A stretch of 27,011 bases of DNA from an uncultured Eubacteriales bacterium (GCA_934489895.1 CAKSST010000025.1:1-27011); one strand, 5' to 3'; positions 1 to 8,125 are shown, numbered from the stretch's first letter. Notes: generated by a model not told the origin, from the letters alone. Made by a program: numbers and translations.

Positions 1-6
1 GTTTAC

Positions 7-12
7 TCTCCT
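7..12 (-). promoter_or_regulatory. Ribosome binding site of a gene beyond the left edge
   Basis: On the minus strand an AGGAGA motif follows the permease stop codon, with at least six bases to the window edge, so the next gene of the operon probably starts just outside. From the family's usual gene order (binding protein, permease, ATPase) I infer that it encodes the ABC ATPase, but none of it is visible. Confidence 0.5.
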
Positions 13-15
13 GCC

Positions 16-660
16 TTAAGCTTTAAAATAGCTTAACTTCTTTTCTATAAAGCCGAAAAGCAGGGTCAGGCCGCCGCAGAAGATAAGGAAGTATGCGCCA
101 GTATAGAAAAGGGGCCAGATAATACCCTTGCCTGCAAAGCGTTCAGCCGCAAGCAATATTTCACCAACCGCAATAACGCGGGCAAGCGATGTGTCTTTAA
201 CAAGGGTTATTATTTCGTTGCTCATTGGCGGCACAATACGCTTGATAACCTGTAACAGTATTATTTTAAAGAAAATTTGTGTTTTGGTAAGGCCTAAAAC
301 CTGTCCTGCTTCATACTGTCCTTTAGATATACTTTCAATACCGCCGCGGAATATTTCAGAAAAATAGCAGGCATAGTTAATAATAAAGGCAATAAGCGCC
401 GCAAGCATTCTGTCGCGCATAGGCACGCCAAAGACAAGTCCGGGTACATAAAAGACAACAAAAAGCTGAAGCATAAGAGGAGTTCCTCTTATACACCACA
501 CAAAAACCTTTACCAAATAGCTTAACGGCTTGAATTTTGACATTGAGCCGAAGCTTATGATGAGTCCCAACGGAATAGAAAAAAGCAGGGTTTCGAAAAA
601 CAACCTGCAATTTTCTAAAAATCCCGTGGCAAGACTTAATGTTACCTGCCCAAAAGACAT
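16..660 (-). CDS. Polar amino-acid ABC transporter permease
   Basis: Inner-membrane subunit of a polar amino-acid importer (HisM/GlnP family, binding-protein-dependent transport inner-membrane domain). The 214 residues are normal for the family. Visible hallmarks are the RGTPLMLQ motif (residues 58-65), the cytoplasmic EAA-type coupling loop beginning EAGQVLGLTKTQ (117-128) that contacts the ATPase, and KDTSL (155-159). About five hydrophobic segments are present. The ATG start is preceded by GGAG eight bases upstream. It lies 15 bases downstream of the binding-protein gene and is probably co-transcribed with it from the promoter at 1531-1559. The substrate cannot be read from the sequence; a polar or cystine-type amino acid is a family-level guess. 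Confidence 0.93.
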   Translation of the reverse strand: MSFGQVTLSLATGFLENCRLFFETLLFSIPLGLIISFGSMSKFKPLSYLVKVFVWCIRGTPLMLQLFVVFYVPGLVFGVPMRDRMLAALIAFIINYACYFSEIFRGGIESISKGQYEAGQVLGLTKTQIFFKIILLQVIKRIVPPMSNEIITLVKDTSLARVIAVGEILLAAERFAGKGIIWPLFYTGAYFLIFCGGLTLLFGFIEKKLSYFKA

Positions 661-675
661 ATTAATATCTCCGTT

Positions 676-1467
676 TTACTTGGATTTTACGATTTTTACT
701 TGTTTGTTTGCCATATAAGGAATGGAGCAGCTCATGTTTTCTGCACGCTCGGGAGTGATGGTCATACCGTTCCAAATGCAGTCAATATTTTTAGCAGCAA
801 GCTCGGTTTCCTTAGCGGCCCAGTTAATCTCCTGGAATACAGGCTCAACGCCAAGTTTTGCGCAAACAGCTTTAGCAAACTCGGTTTCAAAGCCGGTAAG
901 CTCTTCATTCTCGTCCAAGTAGTTCATAGGTGCAAAATATGTAATACCAATAATAAGCTTACCTTTTTTGGTTATATATTCATAGTCAGAATCTGTTTGT
1001 GCCTGTTTGAACGGATCAGATTCAGCTGTACCTAAAACGATACCGTCAAGCTTATAGTTTTTTGCAATCTTTGCAAGCTCGCCGGAAGCCTGTAATTCAC
1101 GGATTATTTCATTAACCTTTGCGGTAAGGTCGGAGCCCTTACGGAAAGCAATACCGTACTCTTCATCAGCATATCCGTCGCCTTCAACAACCAAATCGGT
1201 ATAGTCGGTGCCTTCACCGATAGAGCCGATAGACATAACATAGTCAACAACTGCAGCGTCTGCTGTGCCTGCACTGACTTCCATCAATGCTTTTGCCTGA
1301 GTATCAACAGCGGTGTACTCATAATCTTTGAAATCTTCTTCAGTAGTCGCAACTGTTTCACCTGCAGATTCTTTTTCAGCAACAAGAATAGGAGCAGTTT
1401 CTTTGCCGCAAGCAGCAAAACTGAAAACCATAACCAATACTAAAAGTAACGCGAGAATCTTTTTCAT
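676..1467 (-). CDS. Amino-acid ABC transporter binding lipoprotein, lobes in circularly permuted order
   Basis: Extracellular solute-binding protein (family 3 fold) of the adjacent permease, 263 residues. It has a lipoprotein signal peptide with FAAC at 17-20 (Cys20 lipid anchor). The order of parts is unusual. Residues about 27-142 resemble the second lobe and C-terminal helix of normal family members (VAEKESAGE 29-37, DAAVVD 70-75, EEYGIAFRKGSDL 102-114). A linker follows at about 143-166. Residues 167-263 then resemble the normal N-terminal lobe (KKGKLIIGITYFAP 167-180, LTGFETEFAKAV 190-201, GMTITPERAE 234-243), and the protein ends at the hinge strand KQVKIVKSK. The expected ligand contacts are all present: Arg241 in TPER, Asp75 and Ser34. 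The gene is one uninterrupted frame with an AAAGGAG site and a promoter upstream. The transporter role is secure; the permutation is inferred from motif order. Confidence 0.9.
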   Translation of the reverse strand: MKKILALLLVLVMVFSFAACGKETAPILVAEKESAGETVATTEEDFKDYEYTAVDTQAKALMEVSAGTADAAVVDYVMSIGSIGEGTDYTDLVVEGDGYADEEYGIAFRKGSDLTAKVNEIIRELQASGELAKIAKNYKLDGIVLGTAESDPFKQAQTDSDYEYITKKGKLIIGITYFAPMNYLDENEELTGFETEFAKAVCAKLGVEPVFQEINWAAKETELAAKNIDCIWNGMTITPERAENMSCSIPYMANKQVKIVKSK

Positions 1468-1530
1468 TTTTTATTTCTCCTTTAACTTTTCGTTAGTAAC
1501 TGCCTTTTTTCGACATTATGCAATACATCT

Positions 1531-1559
1531 ATAATATAGAAACTCTGCCAAAAAGTCAA
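1531..1559 (-). promoter_or_regulatory. Sigma-A type promoter of the amino-acid ABC operon
   Basis: On the minus strand TTGACT (1554-1559) and TATTAT (1531-1536) are separated by 17 bases, about 60 bases before the binding-protein start. It lies in the short gap after the unknown gene at 1563-2126, so the transporter can be transcribed independently of the upstream cluster. Confidence 0.7.
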
Positions 1560-1562
1560 GCA

Positions 1563-2126
1563 TTATTGCGCAAGACCCAATGCTTTGCAGTTTTTTTCAA
1601 TAAGAGAGGAAAACCAACAGTAAAGCGCCTCGCCAAGCTCTTGATAAATCGGGTCGCCATCGTGTGAGCAAAGCATTGCAAAGGTCTGTCCCATACGGCG
1701 CTCCACCTCATTATAATGACGGTAAGCAAGATAATAGAACGAAAACGCGCCTGTGTCTGTCGAATTCTGGTACAATTTATGAGAAATATTATTAAGCTCG
1801 TCCAAAAAGCTCTTTTGAGCATAACCCGCTACGGCCTGTGAGCAAAAACGCTCAAAGCCTACGGTTACGGTAAAGGAAAGCAAAAGCTGACGCTGTAAAA
1901 GCAGCTCTGCATCTGCAGAGTCACCCGTGGCATCAAGAAACTGCTCGCCCGCGTTGCAATACTCTGTTGCAATGATTTTACCAAGCTGTACAGCCTTTTG
2001 CTGAAGCTCAGGCGGGAGTATTTCTTCCTGCTTTGCGCCTGCCTGCAGGTTTTGTTTTACCGTTTCAGACGGGTTAGTGCCTACAATTTTAACATCACTG
2101 TCAAAGAATTGCGAACTCAAAATCAA
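1563..2126 (-). CDS. Unrecognised protein, likely all-helical, 187 aa
   Basis: I do not recognise this family. The protein is soluble, glutamine- and leucine-rich and probably mostly helical, with no signal peptide or membrane segment. Two cysteines lie near the middle (EYCNAG and RFCSQA). The annotated TTG start overlaps the TGA stop of the upstream TSCPD gene (TTGA). A second in-frame TTG two codons later (position 2120) has better spacing to the GGGTG site, so the true start could be either. The overlap with the TSCPD gene suggests translational coupling and co-transcription with rpoD. Coding is supported by the length, the coupling and the absence of any better frame. No function can be assigned. 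Confidence 0.75.
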   Translation of the reverse strand: MILSSQFFDSDVKIVGTNPSETVKQNLQAGAKQEEILPPELQQKAVQLGKIIATEYCNAGEQFLDATGDSADAELLLQRQLLLSFTVTVGFERFCSQAVAGYAQKSFLDELNNISHKLYQNSTDTGAFSFYYLAYRHYNEVERRMGQTFAMLCSHDGDPIYQELGEALYCWFSSLIEKNCKALGLAQ

Positions 2127-2380
2127 TCACCCTTTTGTGATTTGTATTCCTTTAATGCTTGTGCAAGTTGGTCGGGACAGGAGGTTGCCTTAAAGCCGCA
2201 TCTTATGCCTTCAAGACGGGCAATAACGTCGTCTATGTTCATTCCCTCCACAAGGCGGGAAATGCCCTGCAGATTGCCGTTGCAGCCGTCCTGATACCGC
2301 ACTGATTTTAAAATATTGTCTTCAACATTGAAGACTATCATTGTAGAACATGTCCCTTTTGTTTTATATGCAAATTCCAT
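2123..2380 (-). CDS. TSCPD domain protein (TIGR03905 type)
   Basis: Small 85-residue protein that carries the eponymous TSCPD motif at residues 66-70. Further conserved cysteines are Cys11 (GTCST), Cys33 (DGCNGN) and Cys61 (IRCG), which with Cys68 suggests metal binding or redox function. The same domain occurs at the C-terminus of vitamin B12-dependent ribonucleotide reductases; the stand-alone version has no established role that I know. It starts 11 bases after the rpoD stop and overlaps the start of the next gene, so it appears to be part of the dgt-dnaG-rpoD transcription unit. The family assignment is strong; function is unknown. Confidence 0.85.
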   Translation of the reverse strand: MEFAYKTKGTCSTMIVFNVEDNILKSVRYQDGCNGNLQGISRLVEGMNIDDVIARLEGIRCGFKATSCPDQLAQALKEYKSQKGD

Positions 2381-2391
2381 TATTGTTATTC

Positions 2392-3510
2392 CTATCTGTC
2401 TCGGAATTTATTACTGCGTACGGGGTGGCGTAGCTTTCTGAGTGCCTTTGCCTCAATCTGTCTTATACGCTCACGTGTAACGCAGAACTCATTACCAACC
2501 TCTTCAAGAGTATGGCAACGGCCGTCCTTTAAGCCGAAGCGCAGACGGATAACAGCCTCTTCCCGGCGGGTAAGTGTGTGAAGAACATTATTTATATCTT
2601 GGGTTGTAATTGTTTTCAGCGCAGCCTCATCGGGAGCCATTGCATCTTCGTCACGGATAAAGTCCATAAGTCTTGAATCTTCCTCAGGTCCAATAGGCGT
2701 TTCCATCGAAACGGGTTCCTGCGCCACGCGCATAATTTCGCGTACACGCTCAACAGAAAGATCCATTTTTTCAGCAATCAAATCCACGCTGGGCTCATAG
2801 CCGTTTTCGTGAAGAAGCTGGCTTTGTATTTTCTTTAAACGGTTGATGGTTTCAACCATATGAACAGGAATACGGATTGTACGTGCCTGGTCGGCAATTG
2901 CGCGTGTTATTGCCTGACGTATCCACCAGGTTGCGTAAGTGGAAAATTTAAAGCCTTTTGTATGGTCAAATTTATCAACAGCTTTAATAAGGCCCACATT
3001 GCCCTCTTGGATAAGGTCTAAAAAGTGCATACCTCTGCCCACATATTTTTTTGCAATGCTTACAACAAGACGCAAGTTTGCTTCGGTAAGACGCTTTTTA
3101 GCAAACTCGTCGCCCTCTTTAATCTTAATGGCAAGCTCAATTTCCTCGTCACCGGAAAGGAGCGGTACCCTGCCTATTTCGCGAAGATAAATTTTAACCG
3201 GGTCGTCCAAGGAAATACTGTCAAAATCGGTATCCAGCTTTACGGGGTCAATTTCCTCAAGCTTTAATTCCTCTTCGGTAGGCTCGTCAATATAATCAAG
3301 CTCTAAAAGGGGAACCTCCTCAGTAAGCTCATCCAAATCTTCCGGAGCCTCCTCGGGCTCTTCATAAAATCCGTCATCAGCCTTATAAGCGTCCTCAGCC
3401 TCAGGCTTTACGGGTTCTGCCTTATTGGCTGCTCTTTTTCTTTTGGGCTTTTGTACAACCTCATCAAGCTGTACTTCCTGCTCAATAATCTTATCTTCGC
3501 TGTTACTCAT
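2392..3510 (-). CDS. rpoD: Primary RNA polymerase sigma factor
   Basis: Housekeeping sigma-70 factor (SigA/RpoD) directing RNA polymerase to TTGACA/TATAAT promoters. With the start chosen here it has 372 residues. The N-terminal region 1.1 is replaced by a charged segment (KPKRKR 21-26, then acidic). Region 1.2 begins near DPVKIYLREIG (103-113). Region 2 includes DLIQEGNVGLIKAV (165-178) and the melting/-10 helix FKFSTYATWWIRQAI (187-201). Region 3 follows, and region 4.2 helix-turn-helix includes VTRERIRQIEAKALRKLR (344-361). ATG at 3510 is nine bases after GGGG. An ATG at 3516 overlaps the dnaG stop (ATGA) and a GTG lies at 3561, but both are less well placed for that site. The dgt-dnaG-rpoD order is typical of Firmicutes. 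Confidence 0.97.
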   Translation of the reverse strand: MSNSEDKIIEQEVQLDEVVQKPKRKRAANKAEPVKPEAEDAYKADDGFYEEPEEAPEDLDELTEEVPLLELDYIDEPTEEELKLEEIDPVKLDTDFDSISLDDPVKIYLREIGRVPLLSGDEEIELAIKIKEGDEFAKKRLTEANLRLVVSIAKKYVGRGMHFLDLIQEGNVGLIKAVDKFDHTKGFKFSTYATWWIRQAITRAIADQARTIRIPVHMVETINRLKKIQSQLLHENGYEPSVDLIAEKMDLSVERVREIMRVAQEPVSMETPIGPEEDSRLMDFIRDEDAMAPDEAALKTITTQDINNVLHTLTRREEAVIRLRFGLKDGRCHTLEEVGNEFCVTRERIRQIEAKALRKLRHPVRSNKFRDR

Positions 3511-3512
3511 AA

Positions 3513-5285
3513 TCATTTTCCCCTTTTTTTGTTTGCAATTTCCTTCATCTTTTTTGCCCACTCATCAGTTGAAAGAGAGTCGTTATCCTTTATTTCCAAA
3601 TTATCGCTCTTCGTTAACACCTTGACGCAATCGGCAATTACCTGTTTGTAATTGCTTTGCGCAGCACTTGAATTCTGCAGGGTTATCAAATAGCCTATCT
3701 CAGCGGGTGAAAACCTGTCGGTCAGCAAGGATATATCGGGTATATCCTGCCGTCGCTCAAGCAAGGCAAAAATTTCAATTGCCACCCGTCTGCCAAAAGG
3801 CGTTATAAACTGTTCAGGTCCAATTAGTGTTTTTGTGTATTCATAGCTGTCGGGATGTATAAGAAGGGCTGAAATTATCAGCTCCTCCGCCTTGGCTTCC
3901 CGCAGGTGTGTACGTTTTTCGGGATTAATATCGTCACGCGAATACCGCGGCATTATAACCTGAGAAATTTCTTTATTCTTTCGTTCACGGTAATTTATAC
4001 GCCTTATCTCATCAATTTTTGACAAAAGCGTCGTTTTGGATATGCTGTATCTCTCACATAGCCTGCCTGCGTATAAGTCTACCGTTATTTTGTCTTTAAT
4101 TTCTGCCAGAACCTGTGCGGCTCTTTGCAGATGCTTTAGTTTGCCGTCATCGGTTTCAAGGTCTAACCCTTCCGCCGCAACGGCAAGTTTATATTCAACA
4201 TCACTTACCGCACCGTCAAGCAAGGCTTTAAACCTGCCTGCACCGTGTTTTTTTATGAACTCATCAGGGTCTTTGCCGTCGGGCAGTACAAGCACCCTTA
4301 TATTTATATTACTGTTTTTTAATGTTTCAAGCGCTCTTCTTACCGCCTTTTGTCCTGCGGCATCGGCATCCAGCGTCAGCACAATTTCCTTTGCGTAGCG
4401 GGAAAGCAGTACCGCCTGTGTTTCGCCAAAAGCTGTACCAAGCGCCGCAACGGCATTTTGTATGCCTGCCTGATGCAAAGAAACAACATCCATGTTTCCC
4501 TCAACCAGCACCACGCGGTCTGCGCAATATGCCTTTGCAAAGTTAAGACCGTAAATATGATTGCTTTTTTTGTAAACAAGTGTATCTGATGTGTTTACAT
4601 ATTTGGCGGCTGCAGCATCGTAACCGGGCCGGGCTCGTCCTGAAAAGGCAACCACGTTGCCGCGTAGGTCAATAACCGGGAACATAACACGGTTACGGAA
4701 TCGGTCATAATATCCGCCGTTTCTGCCCTTTGATATTAAGTTTGCGGCTTCCATTTCCGACTCATTAAAGCCTTTTGCACGCAAATGCTTCATAAGTCCG
4801 TCCCAGGCATCAGGCGCTGCGCCCAAGCCAAAGTGCTTTATGGTTTCGTCCACAAGGCCTCTGCCTTTTAAATACTCTTTTGCCCAGTTGCCGCCGGGTG
4901 AACATAGATATGCATAATAAAAACGGGCGGCTTCACGGTTGGCTTCAAGTATACGTGATTTTAATTTTGCAAGCGAATCATCAAACCCATCCTCAGGCAA
5001 GTTTACGCCTGCACGCTGTGCAAGCAAACGCACAGCCTCCATATAATCGAGGTTTTCCGCAAGGCTGATAAAGGTAAAAACATCACCGCCCACTCCGCAA
5101 CCAAAACAATAAAAAGAGCCGTTTTCGGGATAAACCGTAAAAGAGGGTGTTTTTTCATTATGGAAAGGACAAAGTCCCACCAGATTTTTACCCCTGCGTT
5201 TTAAAGTGACATACGGCGCCACAACCGTTTCAATATCATTTTTATATTTAATTTCCAGCTTAATATCTTCACTTAAAGCTGCCAT
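3513..5285 (-). CDS. dnaG: DNA primase
   Basis: Synthesises RNA primers at the replication fork with the replicative helicase. It has 590 residues, the usual length. An N-terminal CHC2 zinc finger is seen as Cys39, His42, Cys60 and Cys63. The central TOPRIM catalytic core has the acidic motif EGNMD (262-266) and DADAAG (306-311). The C-terminal third is the helicase-interaction domain. The ATG at 5285 was chosen because AAAGGGGA lies about ten bases before it and because the protein then begins near the usual DIETVVAPYVTLK region. An upstream in-frame start at 5336 would overlap dgt. The stop falls immediately before or within the rpoD start region, suggesting coupled translation. Confidence 0.97.
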   Translation of the reverse strand: MAALSEDIKLEIKYKNDIETVVAPYVTLKRRGKNLVGLCPFHNEKTPSFTVYPENGSFYCFGCGVGGDVFTFISLAENLDYMEAVRLLAQRAGVNLPEDGFDDSLAKLKSRILEANREAARFYYAYLCSPGGNWAKEYLKGRGLVDETIKHFGLGAAPDAWDGLMKHLRAKGFNESEMEAANLISKGRNGGYYDRFRNRVMFPVIDLRGNVVAFSGRARPGYDAAAAKYVNTSDTLVYKKSNHIYGLNFAKAYCADRVVLVEGNMDVVSLHQAGIQNAVAALGTAFGETQAVLLSRYAKEIVLTLDADAAGQKAVRRALETLKNSNINIRVLVLPDGKDPDEFIKKHGAGRFKALLDGAVSDVEYKLAVAAEGLDLETDDGKLKHLQRAAQVLAEIKDKITVDLYAGRLCERYSISKTTLLSKIDEIRRINYRERKNKEISQVIMPRYSRDDINPEKRTHLREAKAEELIISALLIHPDSYEYTKTLIGPEQFITPFGRRVAIEIFALLERRQDIPDISLLTDRFSPAEIGYLITLQNSSAAQSNYKQVIADCVKVLTKSDNLEIKDNDSLSTDEWAKKMKEIANKKRGK

Positions 5286-5323
5286 AAACGCCGTATCCCC
5301 TTTCCTTTTAATTTTGTTTAATA

Positions 5324-6322
5324 TTATAAATCCCAATATTTTGGCACAAACAAGCGATTATAGGTTGCCAGCGCAAAACGGTCGGTCATACCTGCAACAT
5401 AGTCACAGGAAGCGCGCATTGCGCCCTCGCGCTCATAAATTTTGAAATAATCCTTAGGTAACTCCTGCGGATTTTTGCAAAAGTGCTCAAACAGCGCTCT
5501 GACAAAATCCTGAACTTTATCCTCTTCTGCCTTGGCGGTACGGTTTGAATAAACCCGCTCAAACAGAAAACTATGCAATTGAGTAAAAGCATCAAAAATT
5601 GCGCTGTCCATTTTTATATCATCGATACTGTTATTAACGATTGAGCAAACCATTGTGTTTATGCGCTGGGTTTTGGTATTACCCAAAGCTTCACACAAAT
5701 GCTTTGGTATATCACCGTCAGAAATAATACCGCCGCGCACAGCATCATCAATATCGTGATTTATGTAAGCAATACGGTCTGAAAAGCGCACAACACGTCC
5801 CTCTAAAGTAAAGGGAAGTTTGCCTTTTGTATGATTTTCAATGCCGTCAAGCACTTCGCACGTCAGGTTAAGCCCTGCGCCGTCCTTTTCAATAAAGCGG
5901 CAGGTGCGCACGCTTTGACCGTAATGGGTAAAGCCGCCCTCCATAAGCTCATTTAAAGCACGCTCACCCGCGTGGCCAAAGGGCGTATGGCCAAGGTCGT
6001 GTCCTAAAGCAATCGCTTCGGTTAAGTCTTCATTAAGCCTGAGCGCGCGGGAAATTGTGCGGGCTATCTGCGAAACCTCTAACGTGTGTGTAAGACGCGT
6101 ACGGTAATGGTCGGTTTCAGGCGCCAAAAAAACTTGCGTTTTATGTTTAAGCCTGCGGAAAGATTTTGAGTGAATGATACGGTCGCGGTCACGCTGAAAG
6201 GCGGTGCGCAAATCACATTCAGGCTCGGTTCTTTCCCTGCCCTTTGTATTCTGGGACAAGGCGGCATACTTGCTTAATGTTTCACATTCAATTTGCTGTG
6301 TACGAAGCCTTATATTTTCCAT
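5324..6322 (-). CDS. dgt: dGTP triphosphohydrolase-like HD protein
   Basis: HD-superfamily deoxynucleoside triphosphate triphosphohydrolase, which splits dNTPs to nucleoside and triphosphate and so affects dNTP pools next to the primase gene. The 332 residues carry the metal-binding set His79, His108-Asp109 and Asp182 (LTHT, GHDLGHTPFGH, FSDRIAYINHDIDDA). The ATG at 6322 was preferred over the ATG at 6340 because the AAAGGGAG site lies between them. The short Firmicutes-type enzymes of this length are often annotated as dgt-like without a proven substrate, so dGTP specificity is not certain. It is the first gene of the dgt-dnaG-rpoD cluster. Confidence 0.92.
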   Translation of the reverse strand: MENIRLRTQQIECETLSKYAALSQNTKGRERTEPECDLRTAFQRDRDRIIHSKSFRRLKHKTQVFLAPETDHYRTRLTHTLEVSQIARTISRALRLNEDLTEAIALGHDLGHTPFGHAGERALNELMEGGFTHYGQSVRTCRFIEKDGAGLNLTCEVLDGIENHTKGKLPFTLEGRVVRFSDRIAYINHDIDDAVRGGIISDGDIPKHLCEALGNTKTQRINTMVCSIVNNSIDDIKMDSAIFDAFTQLHSFLFERVYSNRTAKAEEDKVQDFVRALFEHFCKNPQELPKDYFKIYEREGAMRASCDYVAGMTDRFALATYNRLFVPKYWDL

Positions 6323-6378
6323 ATCTTCACTCCCTTTCAATATATTATTAGATATTTTTTACTAAAATACTTTTTTTG

Positions 6379-7002
6379 TTAATTAATTTTGCAAATTACA
6401 AGCTTTTCTTCGCACTTTTGCGGTAAAGTGTCGCCAAAAAAGCGCTGTTTCCAATCCTCTTCAAAGGCTTGCGCATATACGCTTGGCACTGAAAAGCTAA
6501 GCTCTACTGTATCAGTGAAGTTTTCTGCCTGTACCGTTACATTATCAAATCCTTTTTCGCAAATGGAATTGTAACGCGAATAATCGCAGTCCGCTTTATA
6601 AAATGTAACGGGCTGCTGCTGTGCTTTTTGGCAGGCTTCTATTGCCGCGGCGGCACCTCCCGAGTATGCGCGTGTAAGTCCGCCCGTGCCAAGCAATATG
6701 CCGCCAAAATATCTTGTTACAACTACCGCAATATCCAAAAGCTCTGACGCTTTTATTACACTAAGCACAGGCATACCGCCCGTTCCCGACGGCTCACCGT
6801 CATCGCTGTATTTGCTGTAACCGTCCGCAAGACTGTAAGCATATACATGATGGCGCGCATCAGGAAACTCACTTTTTATTGAATTAATAAATTCATTGGC
6901 CTGCTCACGTGACTGTACGCGAGCCACGGTGGTAATAAACCGTGAACGCTTTTCTGTCTGCTCAACACGGCAGGTTTCCCACACGGTACGGTAGCTTTTC
7001 AT
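6379..7002 (-). CDS. YigZ/IMPACT family protein
   Basis: UPF0029/IMPACT family protein of 207 residues. The N-terminal domain contains the signature DDGEPSGTGGMPVL and TRYFGGILLGTGGL, and the C-terminal domain is the ferredoxin-like DUF1949 type. Relatives bind nucleic acid or the translation apparatus in eukaryotes, but the bacterial role is not established. The start at 7002 follows a strong GGAGGA five bases upstream; an in-frame ATG at 7023 would place that site inside the gene. It lies between rpmE and dgt with no clear promoter of its own seen. Confidence 0.9.
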   Translation of the reverse strand: MKSYRTVWETCRVEQTEKRSRFITTVARVQSREQANEFINSIKSEFPDARHHVYAYSLADGYSKYSDDGEPSGTGGMPVLSVIKASELLDIAVVVTRYFGGILLGTGGLTRAYSGGAAAAIEACQKAQQQPVTFYKADCDYSRYNSICEKGFDNVTVQAENFTDTVELSFSVPSVYAQAFEEDWKQRFFGDTLPQKCEEKLVICKIN

Positions 7003-7098
7003 AAACTCCTCCAAAAAGCTCAAGCCGCCTCACCTTGTTACCAAAGCAAGACAGCCTTTTTTCTTCATAAAACAGCCGACAACAAAGATAAAATAATC

Positions 7099-7305
7099 TT
7101 ATTTGCCTTCCATATTGAAGCGCCTATTGAAACGGTCAACACGACCGCCGGTATCAACCAATTTCTGTTTTCCGGTAAAGAACGGATGGCAGCTGGAGCA
7201 GATATCAAGACGAATGTCTTTCTTTGTGGATTTAAACTCATGCTCTGCGCCGCAAGCACACTTTACAACACAGGTGGTGTACTCAGGATGGATTCCTTTT
7301 TTCAT
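7099..7305 (-). CDS. rpmE: 50S ribosomal protein L31 (zinc type)
   Basis: Ribosomal protein bL31 of 68 residues. It begins MKKGIHPEY and ends with the conserved GRVDRFNRRF. The four cysteines of the zinc-binding form are present (Cys14 and Cys16 in VKCACG, then Cys35 and Cys38 in ICSSCHPFF), so this is the zinc-containing paralogue and not the zinc-independent one. The start is fixed by GGGGTGA nine bases upstream and by a sigma-A promoter just before it, giving a leader of roughly 30 bases. Confidence 0.95.
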   Translation of the reverse strand: MKKGIHPEYTTCVVKCACGAEHEFKSTKKDIRLDICSSCHPFFTGKQKLVDTGGRVDRFNRRFNMEGK

Positions 7306-7342
7306 AGCGCTCACCCCTTTCACAAAACTCGATAGCCAAAAT

Positions 7343-7371
7343 ATAATATCATAACCTCGCCTAAAAATCAA
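7343..7371 (-). promoter_or_regulatory. Promoter of rpmE
   Basis: Minus-strand TTGATT (7366-7371) and TATTAT (7343-7348) with a 17-base spacer. The -10 ends about 37 bases before the rpmE ATG. Its position rules out a longer in-frame start at 7371. Confidence 0.7.
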
Positions 7372-7441
7372 GCGATTTTTTCAATGTTTTAACATCCTTT
7401 TTTTAACATACTATATATTGTGTTTTATTTAATATTTTTTT

Positions 7442-8065
7442 CTATTTTTTAGCAGAAAACCATTGTTTTATGCTTTGGTATGCCTCAACAATTTTAAATT
7501 TTATTTTATATTTACTGCCGCCAAGTGCAACATTTGCAGCCTCGTTTCCCGCAGCCGAAGCAAGCTCGCGCTCACCCGCTGTTCCTATGCAAACGCTTGG
7601 AAACATTACACACCACCAGTTTTTACCCTCGGCTTCGCCTATAAGCAGACGTACCGCCTCATAATTACCTGCAGGCAAGGTAAAATTATCATATTCTCGG
7701 GTTGTAAAAAATTCCTTATCTATCTCACATTTTACAGTATAGTCTGTGCCGTTTTGCAAACAAACCTGCTGTGCCGCCGCTGTTATGGTATCAATGTTAT
7801 TCTGCGCGGCGTACAGCGCCTGCTCTAAATTTTGCGCATCGGCAAAAATATCCTGCGACAGCTTTAAAACCTCGTCACGCACCTTTAGTTTAAGCTGTTG
7901 GTCAAATGTGCTGTCAGAATTTGCAAGTATGTGAAGCCGCAGGCAGTTATCCCGCAAGGAATCGCACTGTTTTTCAAACTGCGCCATTCCGATTATAAGC
8001 GAACAGCATAGTCCTGCTGCTATGGATATATAAATACGCTTGAGTGTGTTTTTTGATATGTTCAT
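7442..8065 (-). CDS. spoIIR: Stage II sporulation protein R
   Basis: Forespore-made signalling protein that, in Bacillus subtilis, triggers SpoIIGA processing of pro-sigma-E in the mother cell. The 207 residues begin with an uncleaved-signal or export helix (about 10-26), followed by the family signature around LRLHILANSDS (42-52) and KLKVRDEVL (59-67). The C-terminal half contains NWWCVMFPSVC, also typical. The ATG follows AGGAG, but that site is inside the 3' arm of a strong hairpin (8071-8121). The gene follows ispE on the same strand. Its presence indicates an endospore-forming lineage. Confidence 0.93.
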   Translation of the reverse strand: MNISKNTLKRIYISIAAGLCCSLIIGMAQFEKQCDSLRDNCLRLHILANSDSTFDQQLKLKVRDEVLKLSQDIFADAQNLEQALYAAQNNIDTITAAAQQVCLQNGTDYTVKCEIDKEFFTTREYDNFTLPAGNYEAVRLLIGEAEGKNWWCVMFPSVCIGTAGERELASAAGNEAANVALGGSKYKIKFKIVEAYQSIKQWFSAKK

Positions 8066-8070
8066 AATAA

Positions 8071-8121
8071 AAAATCTCCTGTCAAATTTTTCCTTCAGGG
8101 AAATTATTGACAGAAGATTTT
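8071..8121 (-). promoter_or_regulatory. Hairpin between ispE and spoIIR, terminator-like and covering the spoIIR RBS
   Basis: On the minus strand a 15-base stem (8107-8121 with 8071-8085, one G-U pair) is followed by a T-rich run, as in a rho-independent terminator for ispE. The AGGAG of spoIIR is within the descending arm. Read-through transcripts would therefore have the spoIIR ribosome binding site base-paired. A weak sigma-F-like -10 (GGAAAAATTT) lies in the loop side, without a convincing -35. Confidence 0.7.
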
Positions 8122-8125
8122 TATT

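Noticed and set aside
676..1467. Lobe order in the binding protein due to frameshift, gene fusion or misassembly
   Set aside because: The gene is one frame with its own promoter, ribosome site, signal peptide and lipobox. Each lobe occurs once, with no duplicate, and the permease follows at normal spacing.
4036..4398. Plus-strand frame of 120 residues within dnaG
   Set aside because: Ser/Ala/Leu-rich shadow of the primase frame, with no independent support.
7003..7098. Terminator after rpmE
   Set aside because: T and A runs are present but no stem with convincing pairing could be drawn.
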